The notes below the pieces were generated by a model. It was not told where the DNA came from. It saw only the letters and a list, made by a program, of their open reading frames with translations, and did not search any database. From contig CAIMLG010000348.1 in NCBI GenBank assembly GCA_903842235.1, positions 1 through 38,231 on the forward strand: a DNA stretch of 38,231 nt, written 5' to 3'. The stretch is from an uncultured Verrucomicrobia subdivision 3 bacterium (GTDB lineage Bacteria > Verrucomicrobiota > Verrucomicrobiia > Limisphaerales > UBA11358). Position 1 is the first letter of the stretch. Every line of letters starts with the position of its first letter. The position numbers and the translations under genes are program-made. Below, piece by piece: positions 9,201 through 15,223 of this stretch.

Positions 9201-10471
9201 CTCTGGCCGGCGAGGTGGTGCGGGCGGACGAAGACCGTTTTGAACGCGCCGACGGTTCGGTGCAATGGCTGCAATGGGAAGTGCGCCCGTGGCACGACCT
9301 AGCCGGCGAGGTGGCGGGCATTGTGGTTTTCAGTGAAGACATCACCGTGCGCAAACGGGCGGAGGAGGAACTGCGCGTGTTCAACAGGGAATTGGAGCAA
9401 CGGGTGGCGGAGCGGACGGCGGAAGTGCGGGCGGCCTCGCGCCACGCCCGCAACCTGATCGAAACCAGCCTCGACGCCCTCGTCACCATCAGCGCGGAGG
9501 GCAAAATCACCGACGTGAACCAAGCGACCGTGCAGGTGACCGGCGTGCCGCGCGAGCAGTTGGTTGGCAGCAATTTCTCCGACTACTTCACCGAGCCGGA
9601 CCAGGCCAGCGCCGTCTATCAACAAGTTCTCGCCGAGGGCCAGGTGCGGGATTATCCGCTCACTATCCGGCATGTGTCGGGCCGCATGACCGAGGTGCTT
9701 TACCACGCCACGGTTTACCGGGACGCCGCCGGGCAGGTGCTGGGGGTGTTCGCCGCCGCCCGCGACGTCACCGAGCGCATCCGGATGGAGCAGGCGCATT
9801 CGGCCTTGTTGCGCCGCCTGGCCGAGGCGCAGGAAACGGAGCGGGGCCGCATCTCACGCGAAATTCACGACCAGTTGGGCCAGGAACTCACGGCCTTGAA
9901 ACTGGGGCTGCAGGTCATTAACAAAGAAAAATCGCTTTCCGCGTCCGCCCAACAATGTCTCCGCCAGGTGGACGCCTTGGCGAACAGCCTCATGCGGGAC
10001 ATGCACCGGCTGGCCTGGGAATTGCGCCCGGCGGCCCTGGATGATTTCGGGCTGGCTCTGGCCTTGGAGCGCTATGTGGCGGCGTGGTCCGAACCCGCCG
10101 GCCTACCGGCGGACTTCCACAGCCACGGCATGGATTCGGCGCGTCTGCCGGCGGAGATGGAGACGACGCTTTACCGGGTCACCCAGGAGGCGTTGAACAA
10201 TGTGGTTCGGCACGCCCAAGCGGGTCGGGTCAGTGTTTTGCTGGAGCGCCGGGCCGACCGCGTTTCGCTCATCGTGGAAGACGATGGCCGGGGCTTTGAC
10301 GCCGCCGCCGCCCTAAAAAGCGGCAGATTGGGCTTGCTGGGCATGCAGGAACGCGCGACGCTGGTTGGCGGAACCCTTGAAATTGAGTCAACTCCCGGCC
10401 GTGGCACCACGGTGTTTGTCCGCATTCCGCTCCCCGGCCCGGCCAGCGGCACAGAAGCCAAAAGCTCATGA
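6266..10471 (+). CDS. Large cytoplasmic PAS/GAF sensor histidine kinase (HisKA_3 type)
   Basis: This 1401-residue kinase has no transmembrane segment. Reading along it: an N-terminal coiled coil (to about 75), PAS (70-190), PAS_3 (190-320), GAF (325-470), PAS (480-605), PAS_3 (605-735), GAF (740-905), PAS (915-1035), coiled coil, PAS (1060-1175), then HisKA_3 and an ATPase domain. The phosphorylation site is His1201 in REIHDQLGQ. ATPase motifs are QEALNNVVRHAQ, VEDDGRGFD and GLLGMQERATLVGGTLEIESTPGRG. PAS joints show the usual 'DITE/DVTE+K' ends. Its start overlaps the CheBR stop and its stop overlaps the regulator start, each by ATGA. The partner regulator at 10468 is NarL-type, as expected for this kinase class. 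Ligands of the PAS and GAF domains cannot be read from sequence. Confidence 0.93.
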   Translation: MKARRKPSAAPKRLRLRAQAEKRLAAAPRDLARMPVADVQKLVHELQVHQIELEMQNEELRRTQQELEAAREQLLLPYDAAPVGFVTLDAQGKIRAANLAAARLLNFDRVKLAGRKLTQFIAPGSQDDFYRSHHRLTGTGEKQTCELHLLRTGGPQFIAQLELVADHDALELAPRCLVMLSDITERKLADAALQESEERQRFALETSRIGAWDLNLADHSATRSPEHDRIFGYAELLPQWTYEMAREHVLPEDRDIFDSKYRHAIETQGDWNFECRIRRADGQIRWIWVAGRHHMDAAGIPRSMGGIVQDITERKQTEETLQFLLRCGTTGSGEGFFKELARYLAGTLDMDFVCIDRLEEGLLAASTLAVFHNGKFEDNVSYTLNDTPCGEVVGRGICSFPRNVRGLFPRDAVLQDLQAESYAGTTLWSSQGKPIGLIAVIGRQPRPDTRQAESILQLVAVRAAGELERQQTEAALRGSEERFRTMANAMPQLAWSANANGWLHWYNRRWYEYTGTTPEQMEGWGWQSVHDPVALPKVLEQWKASIATGEPFEMTFPLRGADGVFRLFLTRGFPLKDAAGRVTQWFGTNTDVTELKRAEEALRQSEERLRLAQESAKVGVWDWQIETGALNFTPELNKLYGLPPGTINTYQDWRERVHPDDLGGVEAGRDEAVAKREPFDLEFRGRHSSGEYRWISTKGGALYNDAGKAVRVFGVNIDITKNKQQAEQLDRLNRTLNALKNSSQAMVRAQKESEYFADVCRIVHDACGYAMVWIGLAGQDAGKTVRPVAHAGFEAGYLETLKLTWADTERGRGPTGTAIRTGKAVKCANMLTDPNFGFWREEAIKRGYAASLALPLLDHGQAFGVITIYSRQPDSISADELGLLSELADDLAHGIITLRLRAAHEQAETALRQSEERLRLFIEHAPAALAMFDHELRYLSTSRRWLSDFGLGARELRGLSHYQVFPEISERWKAVHRRALAGEVVRADEDRFERADGSVQWLQWEVRPWHDLAGEVAGIVVFSEDITVRKRAEEELRVFNRELEQRVAERTAEVRAASRHARNLIETSLDALVTISAEGKITDVNQATVQVTGVPREQLVGSNFSDYFTEPDQASAVYQQVLAEGQVRDYPLTIRHVSGRMTEVLYHATVYRDAAGQVLGVFAAARDVTERIRMEQAHSALLRRLAEAQETERGRISREIHDQLGQELTALKLGLQVINKEKSLSASAQQCLRQVDALANSLMRDMHRLAWELRPAALDDFGLALALERYVAAWSEPAGLPADFHSHGMDSARLPAEMETTLYRVTQEALNNVVRHAQAGRVSVLLERRADRVSLIVEDDGRGFDAAAALKSGRLGLLGMQERATLVGGTLEIESTPGRGTTVFVRIPLPGPASGTEAKSS

Positions 10472-11145
10472 ATAAGCTCCGTATTTTGCTGGCCGATGAT
10501 CACACAGTGGTCCGCGAAGGCTTGCGCCTGTTGATTGAAAGCCAGCCGGGCATGAAAGTGGTGGGGGAAGCCGCCAACGGCCAGGAAGCCGTCCAGCGCG
10601 CGCTCGCCCTCAAGCCGGATGTGGTGGTCATGGATCTTTCGATGCCGCAGTTAAACGGCCTGCAGGCGACGGCGCGGCTCAAGGCCGAACTCCCGGGGGT
10701 GAAAGTGGTGGCGCTGACGGCCCACGAGGATGAAGTCTATTTGGGCCAGTTGTGCAAGGCCGGCGCCGTCGGCTATGTGCTGAAGCGTTCGGCGGGTGAG
10801 GAGTTGATCGCGGCGATCAGCGCGGTGGCCAGGGGCGGGGTTCACTTCGAAGCGGCGCTGGCCGGCAAGGCGCTGGCCCGGCAGGTGAGCCAGTCGCCGT
10901 TCAGGAACGAACCGCCCGCCGCCGACTTGAGCGAGCGGGAGAAGGAAGTCCTGATCAAACTAGCTTGGGGTTATACCAACAAGGAAATCGCCGGCGAACT
11001 TTCTTTGAGCGTCAAGACCGTGGAAACCTACAAGGTGCGCATCGGGGAAAAGCTCGGCCTGCGCAGCCGCACGGAGATGGTGCAATACGCCCTGCGGCAG
11101 GGATGGATGGACGAGGCCCGCCCGGTTCCGCCGCCGACCCGCTGA
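10468..11145 (+). CDS. NarL/FixJ-type response regulator (REC + LuxR HTH)
   Basis: This 225-residue regulator has a receiver at about 4-120: Asp10-Asp11 acidic pair, phospho-acceptor Asp56 in VMDLSMPQ, Lys in YVLKRSAG. A LuxR-type HTH follows at about 150-212 (LSEREKEVLIKLAWGYTNKE, SVKTVETYKVRIGEKLGL). The start overlaps the kinase stop by 4 bases, so this is the cognate output of the CheBR-kinase operon. It is clearly paralogous to the regulator at 1295-1975 but not a recent copy. The small-gene cluster just downstream on the same strand is a reasonable candidate target, though no binding site can be seen. Confidence 0.93.
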   Translation: MNKLRILLADDHTVVREGLRLLIESQPGMKVVGEAANGQEAVQRALALKPDVVVMDLSMPQLNGLQATARLKAELPGVKVVALTAHEDEVYLGQLCKAGAVGYVLKRSAGEELIAAISAVARGGVHFEAALAGKALARQVSQSPFRNEPPAADLSEREKEVLIKLAWGYTNKEIAGELSLSVKTVETYKVRIGEKLGLRSRTEMVQYALRQGWMDEARPVPPPTR

Positions 11146-11284
11146 GGGAAACCGGGGCGCAAAGCCGCTGCCGGGGTCGTTTTTCAAGCTCGGCGTCCAC
11201 CCCTTTCCCCGGTTTGGTTTATCCCGCCCCAAAGCGAATGCCAGCTTGCACCCCGGTCCGTTCCCGTTTTGCCCGCCGCCTTCC

Positions 11285-11333
11285 GTCAGGGAATTCTCTG
11301 ACACCACAAACACCACTTCCCCGACTGTCCGGG
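11285..11333. repeat. Structured 49-bp intergenic repeat, copy A
   Basis: This copy matches 11826-11874 at 41 of 49 positions. It starts with a short hairpin, GTCAG...CTGAC around 8 loop bases, and ends with CCCG-ACTGTC-CGGG. The conserved core CACCACTTCCCCGACTGT is identical in both copies. It lies in the 265-base gap after the NarL-type regulator; the rest of that gap shows no gene I can support. It looks like a REP-like dispersed element. Confidence 0.6.
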
Positions 11334-11410
11334 GGCCCCGCGGCAAGGCTACCCTCAGCGTGAAGGTTGCGGTTACCACCAGCGCCCCAGCCCGCTTTTT
11401 CTGACCAGCC

Positions 11411-11842
11411 ATGAGCGGCCACCCAAACATCAAAGTTTTCATCTGCAACCTGGCCGGCGAATATCTCGCCGGCGACGGGGATGAGTGGTTATTCACTTCC
11501 AACCGCACCACGGCACACGTTTTCGATTACCACGCCGATGCCGTGGTCTTGCAACTGGAGCAGACCCGGCGCGAATTGGGGGTCGTCTGGGTCGCCGTTC
11601 CCGTGGATCCACAATTGGCCGGCGAAACCTGCGATGTGTGTGGCCAGCGCCTGCCTGCCATCGACGCCATTTTCGATGGCACCCGATTTTTCTGTCCCGC
11701 GTGCCGCGCCATCAGCCGCAACAGCCGCCCCTGGCGCGTGCCGCTGCCGAATTCCCCGACGCCCGGCCAGCCGGCGCTGCCCCATCCGAGCGGGAGCGAA
11801 CAAAACCATGTTTCCGCCGCCGGGTGTCAGGGAATCACCTGA
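11411..11842 (+). CDS. Small zinc-ribbon-like hypothetical protein
   Basis: This 143-residue acidic protein is of no family I can name. The N-terminal two thirds looks folded (VFDYHADAVVLQLEQTRREL, then VVWVAVPVDPQ). It is followed by CDVCG and, about 22 residues on, CPAC, a spacing consistent with a four-Cys zinc ribbon. The Pro-rich tail from about residue 110 and the stop codon fall inside copy B of the intergenic repeat, so the last residues (VSAAGCQGIT) are probably read from the repeat rather than from the ancestral gene. There is no clear Shine-Dalgarno before the ATG. It is the first of the small genes behind the CheBR-kinase-regulator operon. Confidence 0.6.
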   Translation: MSGHPNIKVFICNLAGEYLAGDGDEWLFTSNRTTAHVFDYHADAVVLQLEQTRRELGVVWVAVPVDPQLAGETCDVCGQRLPAIDAIFDGTRFFCPACRAISRNSRPWRVPLPNSPTPGQPALPHPSGSEQNHVSAAGCQGIT

Positions 11843-11874
11843 CGCCAGATTCACCACTTCCCCGACTGTTCGGG
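11826..11874. repeat. Structured 49-bp repeat, copy B, overlapping a gene end
   Basis: Second copy of the element at 11285-11333, in the same orientation. Its first hairpin is GTCAG...CTGAC and its second is a perfect CCCGA-CTGT-TCGGG. It carries the stop codon of the zinc-ribbon gene (11840-11842) and lies just upstream of the gene at 11908, so the two copies bracket the zinc-ribbon gene. Confidence 0.6.
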
Positions 11875-11907
11875 CGGGCGGTGTTTCGTTTAGGCTCATC
11901 CCGTTTT

Positions 11908-12474
11908 ATGGAACAGACCCACATACTGGAACGGTTGACGCCCACGGAGGAACTCGAAAACCTTCCGTCAGAAACGGAGTATGCGTTAAACGTGGCCATG
12001 GTGTATCAGGACGCCGCCACCCGGGAATGGGCCGGGCAGGTTTGCGCCCATGCGACGCGGTTGGCGGGCAAGGACGCGGTTCATTCGGCCGCGTGGGATA
12101 TCCGCCGCCTCAGCGAGGCGGCGGTGTGCCTGGAGGCGGTCCAGACGGCGACGCGGGCCGATGTGATTGTGGTTTCACTTTATGAAAACCAAGTTTTGCC
12201 GGCCGGTTTCTATGACTGGATTGATGGCTGGCTGGCGGGCCGCCGTTTGCCGATGGGGGCATTGATCGCGCTCATCAATGTATGCGAAGCAGCGGGCACC
12301 TGGCCCCACCCCATCCATAACTGCTTGCGGGCCGTCGCCCTTCAAGGACAGTTGGATTTTCTGTTGCGGGAGCGGAGGCTGCCGGGGCCATCTGGCGGCG
12401 GCTTGTTCCTGAAAAAAGCGCGCGGCTTGGCTGGCTCCCGCATCCGCCATGCAGCGAGTGGCCATAAGCGATAA
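11908..12474 (+). CDS. Conserved-looking hypothetical protein, 188 residues
   Basis: The open frame extends further upstream, but I place the start at the ATG at 11908 because the region before it is the structured repeat and the upstream gene. The protein resembles uncharacterised proteins often found beside signalling genes: an N-terminal segment (ALNVAMVYQDAATREWAGQV), a central beta-like stretch (ADVIVVSLYENQVLP), then FYDWIDGWLAGRR and a Gly-Ala-Leu hydrophobic run (MGALIALINV). The pattern resembles a Rossmann-like or receiver-like fold without a visible active site. The C-terminal 30 residues are basic and low in structure. Function unknown; its place in the small-gene cluster suggests a shared regulon. 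Confidence 0.65.
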   Translation: MEQTHILERLTPTEELENLPSETEYALNVAMVYQDAATREWAGQVCAHATRLAGKDAVHSAAWDIRRLSEAAVCLEAVQTATRADVIVVSLYENQVLPAGFYDWIDGWLAGRRLPMGALIALINVCEAAGTWPHPIHNCLRAVALQGQLDFLLRERRLPGPSGGGLFLKKARGLAGSRIRHAASGHKR

Positions 12475-12527
12475 AGCAGGAAAAATTGTCACCCTCAAAC
12501 AGCAACCAACAAAAGTCGGAGATGCCC

Positions 12528-12890
12528 ATGAAAAAAACAACAAAAATGCAGAACCAATCCGGTCCGGACGCAGTTGCGGCAAGAGCTTACGAGATTTGGA
12601 AGACCTCCGGGTGTCCGGTTGGGCGGGATTTAGAACACTGGCTGCAGGCCGAGGCGGAAATCCGGGTGGCGGCGTTGTGCCCGCCCCCAAGTTTTGCGAT
12701 CACGTTGAATGGGCCGGCCAGACCGGAACCCGTGCATTCATCGGTCGCGGTGGAACGGGAACCTCAGCCCGTCGGGTTGGGCCGGCTGATGACCAAGCCC
12801 ATGGCCATCGAGGGTTTGTCCTCGATTTCAGTGTTTCAACGGGCGCTAAACTTTGAACACGGCGGCATGTTGCCATTAAACCAATACTAA
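12528..12890 (+). CDS. DUF2934 family protein, copy 1
   Basis: This 120-residue protein starts at the ATG at 12528, which has GGAG 6 bases upstream; the frame is open from 12486 but the earlier starts lack such a site. Residues about 14-45 form the DUF2934 motif: AVAARAYEIWKTSGCPVG, then RDLEHWLQAEAEI. This short helical domain has no known biochemical role and is common in Acidobacteria, Verrucomicrobia and some Proteobacteria. The rest (to NQY at the end) has no recognisable domain. The next gene is a paralogue, 23 bases downstream. Confidence 0.8.
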   Translation: MKKTTKMQNQSGPDAVAARAYEIWKTSGCPVGRDLEHWLQAEAEIRVAALCPPPSFAITLNGPARPEPVHSSVAVEREPQPVGLGRLMTKPMAIEGLSSISVFQRALNFEHGGMLPLNQY

Positions 12891-12913
12891 ACGACTGCGA
12901 ATAGGAAATCCCC

Positions 12914-13207
12914 ATGAAAAACATCACCTCCCTGCAAACCCAACCCAGTCAGGACGCGATTGCGCGCAAAGCTTACGAGCTTTGGCAAACGTCCGGGTGT
13001 CCGGTAGGATGCGATCTAGTATTCTGGCTGCTGGCCGAGCAGCAGCTGCTGGCTGTCGGTCACCCCGGAAATGGCCGGGCTGAAAATACGGTGGTGAAAC
13101 GCAATGTTGCGGCCGCCCCCCGCAAGAATTCAGCCAGTCCGTCGGCCGCCCCGGCTGAACGGGGCACCTTCAGGCAGCGGCGCCAGCCCGCTGAAACCAG
13201 GGGCTGA
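12914..13207 (+). CDS. DUF2934 family protein, copy 2
   Basis: This 97-residue protein shows the same motif as the upstream gene at residues about 13-44: AIARKAYELWQTSGCPVG, then CDLVFWLLAEQQL. The unusual 'TSGCPVG' is shared by both copies, so they probably arose by local duplication. Both also start Met-Lys-(Lys/Asn) behind a similar purine-rich leader (AGGAAA here). The C-terminal half is Pro/Arg/Ala rich and probably disordered. Function unknown. Confidence 0.8.
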   Translation: MKNITSLQTQPSQDAIARKAYELWQTSGCPVGCDLVFWLLAEQQLLAVGHPGNGRAENTVVKRNVAAAPRKNSASPSAAPAERGTFRQRRQPAETRG

Positions 13208-13218
13208 CCGGTGCTTTT

Positions 13219-13401
13219 ATGAACACCCATGCCATTTTGGAACCCGTGCGCCAGCCGGTTCCCGTGCCGGCCCCCGGCACCACTGGGGATCTGCGTCTAA
13301 CGGTGATTCAAGACCATCCAGAAAGTATTCCTGAAGCTATGCGCCACGGTTACGAAGGGCCGGCTCACGAATCATGGGATCACTCAGGAATCAACGAGTG
13401 A
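13219..13401 (+). CDS. Small hypothetical protein, 60 residues
   Basis: A short open frame follows the second DUF2934 gene by 11 bases. The product is acidic and Pro-rich at the start (VRQPVPVPAPGTTGDLRL) with no family I recognise. There is no strong Shine-Dalgarno. Orientation and spacing fit the small-gene run, but coding status is uncertain. Confidence 0.35.
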   Translation: MNTHAILEPVRQPVPVPAPGTTGDLRLTVIQDHPESIPEAMRHGYEGPAHESWDHSGINE

Positions 13402-13449
13402 CCCGGCGGGGCATTCGTTTCGGACTTTTCAATTTAGCCAAGGAGGTGG

Positions 13450-13489
13450 GGCGTCAGTCCTGGGTCAGGTTAAGACCCTGACTGACGCC
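13450..13489 (+). promoter_or_regulatory. Strong stem-loop in the 13.4-13.6 kb gap
   Basis: GGCGTCAGTC (13450-13459) pairs perfectly with GACTGACGCC (13480-13489). Inside it GGGTC (13462-13466) pairs with GACCC (13474-13478) around a short loop, giving a long hairpin interrupted by one internal loop. An AAGGAGG sequence sits just before it (13439-13445) with no start codon at a usable distance. No T-run follows on either strand, so it is not a typical intrinsic terminator. It may be a leader structure for the gene at 13578. Confidence 0.5.
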
Positions 13490-13577
13490 GCCATCAAAAT
13501 GTGGGGCGGCCGCGCCTTTGCCGGGCTTTCAAGGAGATCCGGGACGGCGGGACCGCGAGCGAAAGGAAACAGAAAAT

Positions 13578-13820
13578 ATGAAGGTCAAGCGACTCAATGC
13601 TGACATAAGCAAATCAAAATTGGCGAAGCTCCTGGGTGCCCTTGAGGAAGGTGCGGGCATTGAAATTACCTACGCGCCGGCTTGCGAAACGCAAGTCCTG
13701 CAACCTGGGGATACCCCCTCCCACAGCCACCCGCTCCGGGATAAATTCGATTCGCAAATTAACCCCCTAAACACCCGCCAGGTTTTCGCCAACGCATTTG
13801 TCCGGGCCAACGATCATTGA
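13578..13820 (+). CDS. Small hypothetical protein, 80 residues
   Basis: The frame is open from 13518, but the ATG at 13578 has AAAGGA about 10 bases upstream and gives a better N-terminus (MKVKRLNADISKSKLAKLLG). The segment LAKLLGALEEGAGIEITYAP looks like an amphipathic helix and strand. The C-terminal half is polar and has no known motif. Its leader carries the 13450-13489 stem-loop, so it may be regulated at RNA level. It ends 22 bases before the ABM-like gene. Function unknown. Confidence 0.5.
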   Translation: MKVKRLNADISKSKLAKLLGALEEGAGIEITYAPACETQVLQPGDTPSHSHPLRDKFDSQINPLNTRQVFANAFVRANDH

Positions 13821-13842
13821 AAACGAAAGTCGAGGTGGAGTG

Positions 13843-14136
13843 ATGCAGGTCGTAATCCGAACCTATCGCGGGAAAGGCACCAAAGAGTTGTTTGATTTGA
13901 TGGCGGCATACGAAGCCGAGGTGCAACCCATGATGCGGGCCATCGAAGGCTTGGTCAGCTACACGCTCGCCCGTGCGGGCGATGGCGGTTTTTCGGTTAC
14001 CGTATGCAGGGACAACCGGGGCATCAAAAAAAGTGTGAAGACGGCTCGCGACTTCATCGCGAAGCACCCCCCGGACCGGAACGTCGCCGCGATGCATATT
14101 TCCGCAGGCTCCGTCATCACGCACATCCATACGTAG
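13843..14136 (+). CDS. ABM-like dimeric alpha-beta barrel protein
   Basis: I chose the ATG at 13843 (97 residues), preceded by the purine-rich GAGGTGGAG; the open frame reaches 13798 with a TTG. The sequence has the layout of a small antibiotic-biosynthesis-monooxygenase (dimeric alpha+beta barrel) domain: beta-1 (MQVVIRTYRG), helix (GTKELFDLMAAYEAEVQPMM), then GLVSYTLARAGDGGFSVTVCRD and a second helix (KKSVKTARDFIAKH). Such proteins may act on small aromatic or haem-like ligands or merely bind them; no catalytic residue can be assigned here. The family call rests on the fold pattern only. Confidence 0.6.
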   Translation: MQVVIRTYRGKGTKELFDLMAAYEAEVQPMMRAIEGLVSYTLARAGDGGFSVTVCRDNRGIKKSVKTARDFIAKHPPDRNVAAMHISAGSVITHIHT

Positions 14137-14179
14137 GGTTAGTGGAGGCAGGACGCTCAAAAATAAAGCATACCACCGC

Positions 14180-14443
14180 ATGCCTTCAGCCAAACCCAAA
14201 CACGGGCGGAAATTGCCGGACCCAGCCATTTGCCGCGCCAAGCCCAATGGCTTCGGCAGCTACATCAACTGCCTGGTGGTTGATCCGGTGAGCTGCCGCT
14301 ACGCCCTCAACTTTGGTGGCGTTTATTTCTGTAGCTGCCCAGAGCGTAATGAGATTGTGGCTCGCACTAATGGAACCAGCCACGTTGATTGGAAGACGCT
14401 TGTCCGAATGATCGACCGGCCGCGGGAGGTCTCCCGGGGCTGA
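14180..14443 (+). CDS. Cys-containing small hypothetical protein, 87 residues
   Basis: This open frame has a protein-like core (GSYINCLVVDPVSCRYALNF, then GGVYFCSCPERNEIVART) with four cysteines, two as C-S-C. It could bind a metal, but the spacing is not a standard ribbon. There is no clear Shine-Dalgarno before the ATG. A frame on the opposite strand (14186-14500) is longer but of lower-complexity composition, so I favour this one. No family recognised. Confidence 0.42.
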   Translation: MPSAKPKHGRKLPDPAICRAKPNGFGSYINCLVVDPVSCRYALNFGGVYFCSCPERNEIVARTNGTSHVDWKTLVRMIDRPREVSRG

Positions 14444-14453
14444 ATAAGGCCTT

Positions 14454-14863
14454 TTAGGTTGTGGACCTGAACCCGATGCAGGGCCGCAATTGAGTGTCAA
14501 TTTTCAGGAGGTGCTCTTGGATCCAGGATCGCAATAACGCATGCAGGTTTCTGAGCAACTCCACTTTAAAACCCTCGAGCTCGCACAGCCGTTTGTAATT
14601 ATGGATAAATTCCCGGAACCGGGCGGGTTTAAGGCATGAACCGGACACCGGAAGCGCTCCATGCACTCCTCCTCATCCTTGAAATGCTGATCCGCATAGG
14701 CTTCCAGGTAATCCACCAGATTCACCGCCGGGTCCCAATTGCGCCGGGCAGGATTGGGCGCATCCACCAAGTCTTTCAGTAAATTAATGTTGTCAATCAG
14801 CAGCCGATGTTGCCGGTCCAGCAGGGCCGAGCCGGTTTCGAGGTCTTGGGTCCATTGGATCAT
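14454..14863 (-). pseudogene. Bacteriohemerythrin gene broken by a frameshift
   Basis: Reading from 14863, the first frame gives a hemerythrin N-terminus: the conserved Trp start (MIQWTQDLETGSALLDRQHR) with its first His ligand, then YADQHFKDEEECMERF with the His and Glu ligands. After HALNPP (about 14625-14640) it runs into unrelated sequence. A neighbouring frame then continues with ARFREFIHNYKRL, a long helix, and the hemerythrin C-terminus WIQEHLLKID with its His and Asp ligands. The two parts together are about the normal length (about 135 residues). The HxxxH pair expected near the break is not intact. Read as it stands the first frame stops at 14504. It is either a real frameshift or a sequencing error in the run AAACCCGCCCGG. 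Confidence 0.75.
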
Positions 14864-15099
14864 AACTTATTAATTGATTCGGGATCGTCGGCCGCGCGCC
14901 CACCCGGAACGCCGGTTTCGGGTAATTTAGATTTCTAGCCAGATTCTCGTCAATGTCATTCCCATCGGTTCCAAACCATGATTCAGATTCGCCATGATTC
15001 AGCGCGCTGGGCGGCAAGAAAGTTGGTGGGTTGATTCCCCGTCGCGGTGCGGCTCGCGGCGGCGAACGGCGCGAAAACTCGCCGGTCGCCGTTTTCATT

Positions 15100-15151
15100 C
15101 CCTCTCCGGCCCGCGCAGCGGGGGGAGAGGGTGACCGCAGGCCGGGTGAGG
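15100..15151. repeat. REP-like palindromic element in the gap before proS
   Basis: CCCTCTCC (15100-15107) pairs with GGAGAGGG (15124-15131) around a GC-rich loop and is followed by GACCGCAGGCCGGGTGAGG. This layout is typical of dispersed extragenic palindromes in many GC-rich bacteria. It lies in the 360-base gap 14864-15223, which otherwise shows only a direct repeat of CCATGATTCAG (14976-14986 and 14992-15002) and no gene I can support. Confidence 0.5.
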
Positions 15152-15223
15152 TAGGGACGGAAAAGCAAAAGGCAAGGGCGGCGACTTCAGTAACTTCGCC
15201 GGGCGGATGGGCCAATATGATAA

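Noticed and set aside
14186..14500. A 104-codon minus-strand frame opposite the Cys-rich small ORF
   Set aside because: Low-complexity Ala/Pro/Gly composition; the plus-strand frame reads more like a protein.
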